Assembly (NCBI GenBank): GCA_963786225.1
Contig: CAWAYQ010000032.1
Location: 248,001-312,000 of the forward strand
Origin: Flaviflagellibacter sp963786225
Lineage (GTDB): Bacteria > Pseudomonadota > Alphaproteobacteria > Rhizobiales > Methylopilaceae
DNA length: 64,000 nt
Direction of reading: 5' to 3'
Program-made: the position numbers and the translations under genes
The notes under the pieces: generated by a model
Database searches by the model: none
Seen by the model: the letters and a program-made list of their open reading frames with translations, nothing else
What the model was told of the DNA's origin: nothing
Shown here: positions 1-8,878 of the stretch, piece after piece
How positions within the stretch are numbered: position 1 is the first letter of the stretch
How the letters are laid out: each line of letters opens with the position of its first letter

Positions 1-1769
1 AGGCGGTGGAGCTCGATCTCGCGGAGATGAACGGCCGCGTGCCCGTGGAGCTCACGGGCGGCACGGCATTCCCGGCCGTGGGTGAACTTCCTTATCTCCT
101 GACATTACCGGCCTATGGGTTCTACTGGTTCTCAATGGGCGAACCGGTTCAGGAGGTCTCTCCCGTGCCGCGCGCCGCGCCGGAACTGTTCACGCTTGTC
201 ATCCAGGGCTCGCCGGATAGTCTGTTTCGGGCACGCGAGCAGATCGCGTTTGAAAAAACCGCGGCTCCGAACTTCCTGCCGCTGCAGCGCTGGTTTGCCG
301 GAAAGAGCCAGACGATCACGAAGGTCGAGGTGCTCGACCACACCGTGATGCGCGACCGTACGGGCGCCGACGCGTTCACCTGGCCGCGCATCGCCGTCAA
401 CCTGAGGAACGGCGAGCGCCAGATCTATTCGCTGCCGCTTGCGATCGAGGAGCGCGAGAACGAGGCTTTGGTACCGTGTTCAATGGCGCGGGTGCGGCGC
501 GGGCCGCGCGTCGGGCTTCTCTACGACGCGGCGGCATCGCCCGAATTCGCGCTCGCGGTTCTGTCGGCGCTCGCGCGTGGGGCGAACTTCTCGACCCGTG
601 ACGGCGGGCGGGTGAACTTCGAAACCACCGCGCAGTTCGCGGACGCACTGACGGACCTCGGCGATCCGGCTGAGGGCGACAATCTTCCGCGCCGGTATCG
701 CGGCGAGCAGTCGAACACGTCCATCATCTTCGGCGGCAAGATCATTCTGAAGTTCTACCGCCGCCTCCAGCCGGGCGTACACCCGGAGGTCGAGATCGGA
801 CGGTTCCTCACCGAAGTCGCCCAGTACAAGAACGCGCCCGCGCTTCTCGGGGCCGTCGAGCATATCGCGCAGGACGGCGTGCCGACCGCTCTCGCGGTGC
901 TGCAGGCCTATGTGCCGCATCAGGGCGATGCCTGGACGCAGACCATGGAAGCGCTGAAGCGCGAACTCGAAACCTATGTGCTCGTGCCGGAAGGAGGGGC
1001 CAGCGCGCGGGAGGTGTTCGAGCCCTATATCCGTTATGCCGATCTTCTCGGCGTACGGACGGCGGAACTGCATCGCGCCTTCGCGACCCCGACCGAAGAC
1101 ACCGCATTCAAAGTCGAGCCTTTGACGAAGGATGACGTGGCGCGCGCCGTGGACGACGCGCGGCTTCAGGCGGAAAGGGCTTTCGCGGGGCTCATGCATG
1201 TGCCCGCCTCGGCGATGACGCCGGATATCCATCGTCTGCTCGACCGGCGCGAGGACGCGTTCAAGGCGATACAGGATCTGGTGTTCACACCCGAAGGAGC
1301 GGTGAAGACGCGCATCCACGGGGATTTCCACCTCGGCCAGGTTCTGGTCGCGGACCGCGATATTTATATCGTCGACTTCGAAGGCGAGCCTTCGCGCGCT
1401 TCCGACGATCGCCGCGGGAAATTCTCGCCGCTGCGCGATGTCGCGGGCATGCTGCGTTCGTTCGCCTATGCCGCCGAGACGGCGGTCCGCGATGTCGCCG
1501 GCCGCCTGGCGCAGGTCGCGCCGCGCGTGCAGACCGCGGGCGACGAGTTCCGCCAACTGATCTCCGGGGCGTTCCTTGACGGCTACGAACGGGCAGGGCG
1601 CGGCAGCCAGATCTGGGTCGAGGACCCCGCCACGCGGCGGAACCTTCTGAAGCTCCATCTGTTGGCCAAGGCGTTCTACGAAATCGCCTATGAGGCGGAC
1701 CACCGGCCTGACTGGATCGAGACGCCGGTGCGGGGCGTGCTCGCGGCCCTCGATGAGGATAATCAGTGA
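1..1769 (+). CDS. treS: Trehalose synthase / maltokinase fusion, C-terminal part (5' truncated by window)
   Basis: The frame is open from the first bases, so the true start lies upstream. The first ~45 residues match the beta-sandwich end of a GH13 trehalose synthase (ending LPAYGFYWF). The rest is a maltokinase (Pep2/Mak) module: an N-cap with LPLQRWFAGKSQ, then a kinase-like fold with the catalytic loop HGDFHLGQ near residue 440 and the metal-binding DFEGEP about 17 residues later. The family interconverts maltose and trehalose and phosphorylates maltose to maltose-1-phosphate for the GlgE route. The stop overlaps the glgB start (TGATG), so the two are translationally coupled in a glycogen/trehalose operon. 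The glgE gene itself is not in view. Confidence 0.9.
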   Translation, partial: AVELDLAEMNGRVPVELTGGTAFPAVGELPYLLTLPAYGFYWFSMGEPVQEVSPVPRAAPELFTLVIQGSPDSLFRAREQIAFEKTAAPNFLPLQRWFAGKSQTITKVEVLDHTVMRDRTGADAFTWPRIAVNLRNGERQIYSLPLAIEERENEALVPCSMARVRRGPRVGLLYDAAASPEFALAVLSALARGANFSTRDGGRVNFETTAQFADALTDLGDPAEGDNLPRRYRGEQSNTSIIFGGKIILKFYRRLQPGVHPEVEIGRFLTEVAQYKNAPALLGAVEHIAQDGVPTALAVLQAYVPHQGDAWTQTMEALKRELETYVLVPEGGASAREVFEPYIRYADLLGVRTAELHRAFATPTEDTAFKVEPLTKDDVARAVDDARLQAERAFAGLMHVPASAMTPDIHRLLDRREDAFKAIQDLVFTPEGAVKTRIHGDFHLGQVLVADRDIYIVDFEGEPSRASDDRRGKFSPLRDVAGMLRSFAYAAETAVRDVAGRLAQVAPRVQTAGDEFRQLISGAFLDGYERAGRGSQIWVEDPATRRNLLKLHLLAKAFYEIAYEADHRPDWIETPVRGVLAALDEDNQ

Positions 1770-3673
1770 TGCATGGAGTGATCCCGGACCAGGATCTGTC
1801 GGGCCTGACTCTCGTGGGCAGCGATGCGCCCTATCGCGCGCTCGGCGCGCACGAGGCCGAGCGCGAGGGCGTCGCTGGCTTCGTGTTCGCGGTCTGGGCG
1901 CCTAATGCGCGGCGCGTCAGCGTCGTCGGCGATTTCAACCAATGGGATGGCCGCGCGCATGTAATGCGCAGCCGCGGCGACAGCGGTGTGTGGGAGCTCT
2001 TCATTCCGGGACTGCGAAAGGGCGAATGCTACAAATTCGAGCTCGAAGCACCCGACGGTCATCTCCTGCCGCTAAAGGCGGATCCCCTTGCGTTCAAGAC
2101 CCAGAACCGGCCCGAAACGGCGTCGGTACTTTACGGCGAGCCGAACTTCACGTGGAACGACCATGACTGGTTGGCTTCGCGTGCCCAGGGCGATCCACGC
2201 AAGAAACCCGTCTCGATCTACGAAGTGCATCTCGGCTCCTGGGCGCGAGTCGCGGAAGAGAACAACCGGCCTCTGACCTATCGTGAACTCGCCGAACGGC
2301 TCATCCCTTATGTCAAGGATATGGGCTTCACGCATATCGAGCTCCTGCCGGTGATGGAGCATCCGTTCGACGGATCGTGGGGCTATCAGCCGGTCTCTCT
2401 GTTCGCGCCGACACGCCGGTTCGGCACGCCCGAGGACTTCAAATTTTTCGTCGAGGCGGCGCACCAGGCCGGCATCGGGCTCCTGCTGGACTGGGTTCCC
2501 GGACATTTCCCGGTCGACGGACATGCTCTCGGGCTCTTCGACGGCACTCATCTTTACGAGCATGCGGACCCCCGCCAGGGATTCCACCAGGAATGGGGTA
2601 CCTACATTTACAATTTCGGACGCGCCGAGGTCGCGACGTTCCTTGTCGCGAATGCGCGGTTCTGGCTCGAGAAATACCATCTCGACGGGCTGCGCGTGGA
2701 TGCGGTGGCGTCCATGCTCTATCTCGATTATTCCCGCAAGGCCGGCGAGTGGATTCCGAACCGCTACGGCGGCAACGAGAACATCGAGGCGATCGATTTT
2801 CTGCGCCGCATGAACGAAACGGCCTATGGGACGGCGCCGGGCGCCATTACGGTCGCGGAAGAATCGACCGCGTGGCCGGGCGTCTCGCACCCGACCTATA
2901 CCGGCGGTCTCGGCTTCGGCTTCAAATGGAATATGGGCTGGATGCACGACACGCTGCGCTACATGCAGCAGGATCCGATCCATCGCCGCTATCACCACAA
3001 CGACCTGACCTTCGGACTGCTCTACGCCTTCACCGAAAACTTCATCCTGCCGATCAGCCACGACGAGGTGGTGCACGGAAAGGGCTCGCTGCTCGGCCGC
3101 ATGCCGGGCGACGAATGGCAGCGCTTTGCAAATCTGCGCGCCTATCTCGGCTTCATGTGGGGCCATCCCGGCAAGAAGCTGCTGTTCATGGGCTGCGAAT
3201 TCGGCCAGGTCGGCGAATGGAACCACAACACCAGCCTCGACTGGCATGTGCTGCAATATCCTGTTCACGCCGGGGCGCAGGCGCTGGTGCGCGATCTCAA
3301 CCGCGTCTACCGCGAAATTCCGGCTCTCCACGAACGCGATTGCGAAGGGGCCGGCTTCGAATGGATCGTTTCGGACGATTCCGACAACAGCATCATCGCC
3401 TGGGTCCGGAAGGGCGAGAAGGAAGGCAATATCGCAATCGTCGTCTCGAACTTCACACCCGTGCCGCGCTCCGGTCACCGGCTGGGCGTGCCATATCCGG
3501 GGTTCTACCGGGAGGCGCTCAATACGGATTCGGCCATCTATAACGGCACGAATTCCGGCAATCAGGGCGGCGTCTTCGCCGACGAGATCGGCAGCCATGC
3601 CCGGCCCTATTCCCTGAGCCTGACCTTGCCACCGCTCTCGACCGTCATCTTCGAACGCCGAGGCGGAAGCTAA
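1769..3673 (+). CDS. glgB: 1,4-alpha-glucan branching enzyme
   Basis: Introduces alpha-1,6 branches into glycogen by cleaving and transferring alpha-1,4 chains. A CBM48 domain (VWAPNARRVSVVGDFN, ~residues 30-120) precedes the GH13 barrel. The barrel shows the nucleophile region GLRVDAVASMLYLDYSR, the acid/base region VAEEST and the ISHDEVVHGKGS region, followed by an all-beta C-terminal domain. At ~634 aa it is the short form that lacks the extra N1 domain of the ~730-aa E. coli enzyme. ATG 1769 overlaps the upstream stop; a GTG one codon earlier is an alternative. It belongs with the upstream treS-maltokinase gene in one operon. Confidence 0.95.
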   Translation: MHGVIPDQDLSGLTLVGSDAPYRALGAHEAEREGVAGFVFAVWAPNARRVSVVGDFNQWDGRAHVMRSRGDSGVWELFIPGLRKGECYKFELEAPDGHLLPLKADPLAFKTQNRPETASVLYGEPNFTWNDHDWLASRAQGDPRKKPVSIYEVHLGSWARVAEENNRPLTYRELAERLIPYVKDMGFTHIELLPVMEHPFDGSWGYQPVSLFAPTRRFGTPEDFKFFVEAAHQAGIGLLLDWVPGHFPVDGHALGLFDGTHLYEHADPRQGFHQEWGTYIYNFGRAEVATFLVANARFWLEKYHLDGLRVDAVASMLYLDYSRKAGEWIPNRYGGNENIEAIDFLRRMNETAYGTAPGAITVAEESTAWPGVSHPTYTGGLGFGFKWNMGWMHDTLRYMQQDPIHRRYHHNDLTFGLLYAFTENFILPISHDEVVHGKGSLLGRMPGDEWQRFANLRAYLGFMWGHPGKKLLFMGCEFGQVGEWNHNTSLDWHVLQYPVHAGAQALVRDLNRVYREIPALHERDCEGAGFEWIVSDDSDNSIIAWVRKGEKEGNIAIVVSNFTPVPRSGHRLGVPYPGFYREALNTDSAIYNGTNSGNQGGVFADEIGSHARPYSLSLTLPPLSTVIFERRGGS

Positions 3674-3678
3674 CCACG

Positions 3679-3691
3679 TACGAATTTCGTA
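3679..3691. promoter_or_regulatory. 13-bp perfect palindrome upstream of cysD
   Basis: TACGAA-T-TTCGTA is a perfect inverted repeat in the glgB-cysD gap, followed directly by an AT-rich stretch (ATATTTG). Its size and position suit an operator for a dimeric regulator of the sulfate-activation genes, but I cannot assign the regulator and it could be chance. Confidence 0.3.
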
Positions 3692-3775
3692 TATTTGTTC
3701 GGTCACCCGTGCATTGCATGTGAAGCCGGAGTGGATTATCTCCGCTGCTTACACCGCCGTCCTGTGGATTACCGC

Positions 3776-4672
3776 GTGCACCCTCATCTGAAACGCCTGG
3801 AAGCCGAGTCCATCGCCATCATGCGCGAGGTGGCGGCCGAGTTCTCGAATCCGGTCATGCTGTATTCGGTGGGCAAGGATTCGTCCGTCATGGTGCATCT
3901 GGCCATGAAGGCGTTTTATCCGAGCAAGCCGCCGTTCCCGTTCATGCATGTCGACACGACCTGGAAGTTTCGGGAGATGATCTCGTTCCGGGATCAGATG
4001 GCGAGGGATCTCGGCTTCGAACTTCGGGTCCATATCAACGAGGACGGCGTGCGACGCGGCATCAGCCCGATCGCGTCCGGCTCGGCGGTCCACACCAATG
4101 TGATGAAGACCGAGGGCCTGAAACAGGCGCTCGATAAATGGAAATTCGACGCGGCCTTCGGCGGCGCGCGCCGGGACGAAGAGAAGAGCCGCGCCAAAGA
4201 GCGTATTTTCTCGTTCAGGAATGCAAACCACGCCTGGGATCCGCGCGGCCAACGTCCGGAACTGTGGAACCTGTTCAACACGCGCGTGAAGCAGGGCGAG
4301 TCGATACGCGTCTTCCCGATCTCGAACTGGACCGAGCTCGACATCTGGCAGTACATACAGTCAGAAAAGATACCGATCGTGCCGCTCTACTTCGCCAAGG
4401 AGCGGCCTGTCGTGTGGCGTTCGGGAACGTGGATCCTGGTCGACGACGAAAGACTGCCGCTGGAGCCGGGCGAGACACCGCAAATGAAGAAAGTTCGGTT
4501 CCGTACGCTCGGCGACTATCCACTCACCGGCGCCATCGAGAGCGACGCGACGACGCTTGAAGCCATCGTCGAGGAGATGATGCTGGCGCGCACATCCGAG
4601 CGGCAGGGCCGCCTGATCGACACCGACGAAAGCGGCTCGATGGAAAAGAAGAAGCGCGAGGGCTATTTCTGA
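3776..4672 (+). CDS. cysD: Sulfate adenylyltransferase subunit 2 (CysD)
   Basis: Small catalytic subunit of ATP sulfurylase, which makes adenosine-5'-phosphosulfate from ATP and sulfate with CysN as GTPase partner. The PP-loop SVGKDSSVM lies near the N-terminus, and the C-terminus has the typical GRLIDTDESGSMEKKKREGYF-type ending. I chose GTG 3776 because the family begins close to the HLKRLEAESI motif, giving 298 aa. In-frame starts at 3731 and 3695 would add 15-27 residues that do not resemble the family. The stop overlaps the cysNC start (TGATG), so CysD and CysN are coupled. Confidence 0.93.
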   Translation: MHPHLKRLEAESIAIMREVAAEFSNPVMLYSVGKDSSVMVHLAMKAFYPSKPPFPFMHVDTTWKFREMISFRDQMARDLGFELRVHINEDGVRRGISPIASGSAVHTNVMKTEGLKQALDKWKFDAAFGGARRDEEKSRAKERIFSFRNANHAWDPRGQRPELWNLFNTRVKQGESIRVFPISNWTELDIWQYIQSEKIPIVPLYFAKERPVVWRSGTWILVDDERLPLEPGETPQMKKVRFRTLGDYPLTGAIESDATTLEAIVEEMMLARTSERQGRLIDTDESGSMEKKKREGYF

Positions 4673-6585
4673 TGGACGCCGCACTTGCGACCAGCCTCGA
4701 CCTCAATCCGGCGTTTGCGTCCGGTGACGGCAATCTTCTGCGCTTCATCACCTGCGGCTCGGTCGACGACGGCAAGTCGACGCTGATCGGGCGGCTGCTC
4801 TATGAATCGAAGACGATCTTCGAGGATCAGCTTACGACGCTTGAGAAGGATTCGAAGAAGCACGGCACGACCGGCGAGGAAATCGATTTCGCTCTGCTTG
4901 TCGACGGCCTTGAAGCCGAGCGCGAGCAGGGAATCACAATCGATGTCGCCTACCGCTTCTTCGCGACGCCGAAGCGCTCGTTCATCGTGGCGGACACGCC
5001 TGGACACGAGCAGTACACGCGCAATATGGCGACGGGCGCCTCGACCGCCGATCTTGCGATCATTCTGATCGATGCCAGGAAAGGCGTTCTGGTTCAGACC
5101 AAGCGCCACGCCTTCATCTGCTCTTTGCTCGGCGTGAAGAATGTCGTGCTCGCGATCAACAAGATCGATCTCATGGGCTACGACGAGAAGGTGTTCCAGC
5201 GCGTGGTCGCGGACTTCTCGGCCTTCGCCACCAATCTCGGATTCAAATCCATCCTGCCGATCCCGCTCTCTGCGCGTTTCGGCGACAACGTTACGTCGCG
5301 TTCCGCGAACACGCCGTGGTATCGCGGCAAAAGTCTGATTGAGCATCTGGAAAGTGTTGAGGTCGGCGTCGATCTCGCATCCGCGCCGTTCCGCTTCCCG
5401 GTGCAATGGGTCAACCGCCCGAACCTCGATTTCCGCGGCTTTTCCGGCACTCTGGCCTCCGGCCGCGTTCGCGCCGGTCAGGACATCATCGTCGCCGGAT
5501 CGGGACGGACCACAAAGGTAACGCGTATCGTCACCGCCGACGGCGATCTCGCGGCGGCCGAAGCGGGCGATGCGGTGACGCTTGTGCTGGCCGAAGAGGT
5601 CGATGTCGCGCGCGGCGACGTGTTGAGCGATGCGAAGGACCGGCCGGAAGTCACCGACGGGCTTTCCGCGCACGTGATCTGGATGAGCGAGACGAAGCTC
5701 GCTCCCGGCCGCTCCTATCTCATGCGCGTCGGCACACGCTGGGCGCCGGCCACCGTGACGGCGATTTCGCACAAGATCGACGTCAATACGCTTGAGCACC
5801 GGGATGCCAGGGAACTGACGCTGAACGAAATCGCGCTCTGCGAAATCCAGACTGCGACACCGATTGCGTTCGACCCGTACGACGAAAACCGCGGTACCGG
5901 AGCGTTCATCCTCGTCGATCGCACGACGAACGAGACCGCGGGCGCCGGCATGATCGTACGCTCGCTCCGGCGGGCGACCAATGTGCATCGCGAGGATCTC
6001 GCCGTCGACAAAGCGGCGCGCGCGGGCATCAAGTATCAGAAGCCCATCGTGCTCTGGTTCACAGGCCTGTCCGGTTCGGGCAAATCGTCGATTGCGCGGC
6101 TCGTCGAACGCAAACTGCACGCGGCGGGGCACCATACCTACATGCTGGATGGCGATAACCTCCGTCACGGGCTGAATTCCGATCTCGGATTCACGGAAGC
6201 GGACCGCACCGAAAACATCCGCCGCGTCGGAGAGGTGGCGAAGCTGTTCGTCGATGCCGGCCTGATCGTTCTCTGCTCCTTCATCTCGCCTCTGAGGGCC
6301 GAGCGTGCCTTCGCACGCTCCATCGTCGGGAAAGACGAGTTCGTCGAAATTTTCGTCGACACTCCGCTGGAGGAATGCGAGCGGCGCGACGTGAAGGGCC
6401 TCTACGCTCGCGCGCGCGCCGGGGAGATCCCGAACTTCACCGGCATTTCGGCGCCTTACGAGCCGCCGCTTGAACCGGACCTGCGATTGAAGACACTGGA
6501 AGCCGACGCCGAGGCGCTGGCCGATCTGGTGCTCGACCATCTGCGCGAAAAAGCGGTGGCCGGGGAAAATTGGGCGAGCCCCTAA
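4672..6585 (+). CDS. cysNC: Bifunctional sulfate adenylyltransferase subunit 1 / adenylylsulfate kinase (CysN-CysC)
   Basis: The N-terminal part is an EF-Tu-like GTPase: G1 GSVDDGKST at residues 29-37, G3 DTPGHEQYTRNM, G4 NKID, then beta-barrel domains. From ~residue 455 an APS kinase domain follows with P-loop GLSGSGKSS at about 464. The fusion couples APS formation to phosphorylation, giving PAPS; it is well known in rhizobia (NodQ/CysNC type). At 637 aa it has full length for both modules. It overlaps cysD by one base. After a short gap comes an unrelated small gene with its own ribosome-binding site. Confidence 0.95.
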   Translation: MDAALATSLDLNPAFASGDGNLLRFITCGSVDDGKSTLIGRLLYESKTIFEDQLTTLEKDSKKHGTTGEEIDFALLVDGLEAEREQGITIDVAYRFFATPKRSFIVADTPGHEQYTRNMATGASTADLAIILIDARKGVLVQTKRHAFICSLLGVKNVVLAINKIDLMGYDEKVFQRVVADFSAFATNLGFKSILPIPLSARFGDNVTSRSANTPWYRGKSLIEHLESVEVGVDLASAPFRFPVQWVNRPNLDFRGFSGTLASGRVRAGQDIIVAGSGRTTKVTRIVTADGDLAAAEAGDAVTLVLAEEVDVARGDVLSDAKDRPEVTDGLSAHVIWMSETKLAPGRSYLMRVGTRWAPATVTAISHKIDVNTLEHRDARELTLNEIALCEIQTATPIAFDPYDENRGTGAFILVDRTTNETAGAGMIVRSLRRATNVHREDLAVDKAARAGIKYQKPIVLWFTGLSGSGKSSIARLVERKLHAAGHHTYMLDGDNLRHGLNSDLGFTEADRTENIRRVGEVAKLFVDAGLIVLCSFISPLRAERAFARSIVGKDEFVEIFVDTPLEECERRDVKGLYARARAGEIPNFTGISAPYEPPLEPDLRLKTLEADAEALADLVLDHLREKAVAGENWASP

Positions 6586-6643
6586 CCAGCGAATGAAACC
6601 CGAAGCATGGCGGCGTTGTTTCCTCTGAGAGGAGACATGCGCC

Positions 6644-6973
6644 ATGATCAGGAAAAGGCCTGACACACGCCCCGAACTGAGCCCGAGCGAAGTTCAGGAC
6701 AGGGTATGGAGCAATCCCGGCGGTGAGGAACTCGCGCTTCGCGAAGCAAAAACCGGCACGGATGCTGACGTGGACAATCAGAGCGATCTCGTTGCGCGGG
6801 AAACTCCGGGCGACACGGTCCGCCGCATCTCCGACCCCGCATTGGACAAACCCGTAATCGGACCGGACTCGAAAGTCGGTAGCGAGAACGCCGGCAAGAA
6901 TAAAGGACTCGGCATCGAGGGCCGATTCTCCGAAACCGGCGGCGCGAAGAAGGACGCATTCTCGAAGTCGTAA
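6644..6973 (+). CDS. Small hydrophilic hypothetical protein
   Basis: 109 aa, strongly charged and probably disordered, rich in D, E, K, G and P, without signal peptide, membrane segment or cysteine. A good ribosome-binding site (GAGGAGA) sits 8-10 bases before the ATG, and a strong terminator follows, so it looks like a real monocistronic gene. I do not recognise a family; composition recalls small stress-associated proteins of Hyphomicrobiales but I claim no function. Confidence 0.6.
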   Translation: MIRKRPDTRPELSPSEVQDRVWSNPGGEELALREAKTGTDADVDNQSDLVARETPGDTVRRISDPALDKPVIGPDSKVGSENAGKNKGLGIEGRFSETGGAKKDAFSKS

Positions 6974-7002
6974 TCCAACAACCGGGTTCGGGAATGTCTC
7001 GA

Positions 7003-7030
7003 GCGGCGGCCCCCAGGGTCGCCGCTTTTT
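7003..7030 (+). terminator. Rho-independent terminator
   Basis: Ten-base-pair GC stem (GCGGCGGCCC / GGGTCGCCGC with one G-U pair), loop CCA, then five T. It ends the small hypothetical gene at 6644-6973. Confidence 0.85.
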
Positions 7031-7164
7031 CGTCCTGCGACGCTGCTGGAACTGCCGCCCGAAAAAGCAGGCTAACAGCAAGGGCTGACTGGAGATGCCT
7101 GGCGCGCGGCCGTGATACAATGGATGATGGCGCGCGGAGGGGCACTCGCCGGAAGGGGGTGCCA

Positions 7165-7253
7165 GAAAAGAAAGAGGCCGTCCGCAGAGCGAACGGCCCA
7201 AGTCTAGGGAGGAAACGCCCAAAGAGGGCAGTAGCAACAGAAACTGTCGCCAC
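7165..7253 (-). ncRNA. Candidate AbcR-like (alpha-r15-type) small RNA
   Basis: On the minus strand a ~88-nt transcript can be drawn. A promoter lies at 7261-7289. Hairpin 1 is GCGACAG-TTT-CTGTTGC. Hairpin 2 is GCCC-TCTTT-GGGC. Then comes an unpaired TTTCCTCCCTAGACTT segment whose CCTCCC (complement of 7207-7212) is a perfect anti-Shine-Dalgarno sequence. It ends in a rho-independent terminator, stem GGCCGTTCGC-TCT-GCGGACGGCC, with TCTTTCTTTT. There is no open reading frame. This architecture matches AbcR/alpha-r15 trans-acting sRNAs, which base-pair through CU-rich loops with ABC-transporter and other mRNAs; assignment to that family is from memory of its architecture. Confidence 0.6.
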
Positions 7254-7260
7254 GAAAAGA

Positions 7261-7289
7261 GTATAGGTAAAATCCACTGTCGGATTCAA
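7261..7289 (-). promoter_or_regulatory. Sigma70-type promoter of the candidate sRNA
   Basis: On the minus strand: -35 TTGAAT (7284-7289), exactly 17 bp, -10 CTATAC (7261-7266). A start site around 7253 fits the 5' hairpin of the sRNA. Confidence 0.6.
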
Positions 7290-7402
7290 CGCTGAGCTAT
7301 GCAGGTGAGGCATGCGTATACCGCATACCAGTGTCTGGAAAGCGCAGCTCCTACACACCCACATTCGATGCAACGAACGGGCCATGGAGAGGTTTCTGTC
7401 GT

Positions 7403-8188
7403 ATGATTAACATTGGGATCGGCGGTTGGGTTTTCGAGCCTTGGCGGGGCGTTTTCTACCCGAGCGGTTTGCCGCAGGCCCGCGAATTGGGCTTCGCAGG
7501 GGAAAAACTGACCGCAATCGAGGTCAACGGCACTTATTACGGCACCCAGAAACCCGCGACCTTCCGCAAATGGGCGGGAGACGTGCCGGACGGCTTCGTA
7601 TTCGCGCTGAAGGCGCCGCGCTTCGCGACAAACAGGCGGGTGCTGGCGGAAGCGGGGCCGAGCATCGAGAAATTCGTCGAGAGCGGGATTTCGGAGCTGG
7701 GAAAAAAGCTCGGGCCTATCCTCTGGCAGTTCATGCCGACCAAAAAGTTCGATCCGGACGATTTCTCGGCCTTCCTCGACCTTCTGCCGAAAGAGGCAGA
7801 CGGGCAAAGGCTTCGCCATGCCGTCGAGGTGCGCCACGAAAGCTTCGTCACACCCGCCTTCGTCGACATGGTGCGCGGACGGGGTGTCGCCGTCGTCTAT
7901 GCGCATTCCGACGCCTATCCGGAGATCGCCGACACCACGGCCGATTTCGTCTATGCCCGCCTTCAGCGCACCCGCGAAGACGAGACAACGGGGTATTCCC
8001 CATCCGAACTCGACACCTGGGCCGGGCGCGTACGCATCTGGGCGAAGGGCGGGACACCGGCGGATCTGCCGCTCCTTGGGGCAAAGCCGAAGGAGCAGGC
8101 GCGTGACTGCTTCGTGTTCTTCATCAGCGGCGCGAAAGTCCACAATCCGGCCGCCGCGATGGCGCTGATCGAGCGGCTGGGCGCTTGA
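7403..8188 (+). CDS. DUF72 (YecE-like) family protein
   Basis: 261 aa, a TIM-barrel-like DUF72 protein: it opens with INIGIGGWVFEPWRG, has the conserved VNGTYYGTQKPATF segment, and includes LGPILWQF and VEVRHESF, all family hallmarks. The biochemical role of the family is unsettled. ATG 7403 is preceded by GGAGAGG at 7386-7392; a longer frame from 7331 would add 24 residues unlike the family. It stands alone, 31 bp before arfB on the same strand. Confidence 0.88.
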   Translation: MINIGIGGWVFEPWRGVFYPSGLPQARELGFAGEKLTAIEVNGTYYGTQKPATFRKWAGDVPDGFVFALKAPRFATNRRVLAEAGPSIEKFVESGISELGKKLGPILWQFMPTKKFDPDDFSAFLDLLPKEADGQRLRHAVEVRHESFVTPAFVDMVRGRGVAVVYAHSDAYPEIADTTADFVYARLQRTREDETTGYSPSELDTWAGRVRIWAKGGTPADLPLLGAKPKEQARDCFVFFISGAKVHNPAAAMALIERLGA

Positions 8189-8219
8189 GATCCTCGGGGT
8201 GCGGGGACAGAACAGGCCG

Positions 8220-8642
8220 ATGATTCCCGTCACGCCGCACATCGCGATCGACCCGGCCGAGATCCAGGAGACGTTCGTGCGCTCGGCCGGGCCGGGCGGG
8301 CAGAACGTCAACAAGGTCGCGACCGCCGTTCAGCTCCGCTTCGACGTGCGCGGCTCGCCGTCTTTACCCGACGGGGTAAAGACGCGGCTTATGCGTCTTG
8401 CCGGCAGCCGGCTGACGAAGGAAGGCGAAATCGTACTTGTCGCGCGCAGCCACCGGACCCAGGAGCGCAATCGTCAGGACGCGCTGGACCGCCTGGTCGA
8501 TCTCATCCGCCGTGCCGCGCAACCGCCGGTTCCGCGCCGTGCGACCCGCACGCCTCCTTCGCAAAAACGCAAACGCCGGGATGACAAGGCGCGCCGATCC
8601 CGCGTAAAGGGCCTCCGCGGAGGCCCGACAACGGAAGAATGA
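8220..8642 (+). CDS. arfB: Peptidyl-tRNA hydrolase ArfB (YaeJ), ribosome rescue factor
   Basis: 140 aa with the class-I release-factor GGQ loop (RSAGPGGQNVNKV, ~residues 21-33) and a basic tail (KRKRRDDKARRSRVKG) that enters the empty mRNA channel. It releases nascent peptide from ribosomes stalled on non-stop mRNA. ATG 8220 fits the family N-terminus; an upstream GTG in frame at 8199 is an alternative. Length matches E. coli ArfB (140 aa). It is probably co-transcribed with the DUF72 gene. Confidence 0.92.
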   Translation: MIPVTPHIAIDPAEIQETFVRSAGPGGQNVNKVATAVQLRFDVRGSPSLPDGVKTRLMRLAGSRLTKEGEIVLVARSHRTQERNRQDALDRLVDLIRRAAQPPVPRRATRTPPSQKRKRRDDKARRSRVKGLRGGPTTEE

Positions 8643-8878
8643 GCAGCTTTTACACTCTTTGAGCGCATTTCTTCCGCCCTCACGTTAAATTTGACTTCAT
8701 CCCGAAGACACTCGGAGTTATGCTTAGTCTGGAAGCGCAGGTTGGGACGAGTGAATGCTTGAACATATGCTGTCGCCGGAGCGCGCATGCGCGGCAGGTT
8801 TTGAACATCGAATGGCGGCGGCGAAGCGCGTAGCCGAACTAAAGGGGGCCAGTACCCCGGTCGACGGGGGACGGTCAC

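Noticed and set aside
4663..6666. 667-aa open frame antisense to cysNC
   Set aside because: Shadow frame caused by GC-rich third codon positions; Arg/His-rich composition without family features, fully covered by an unambiguous gene.
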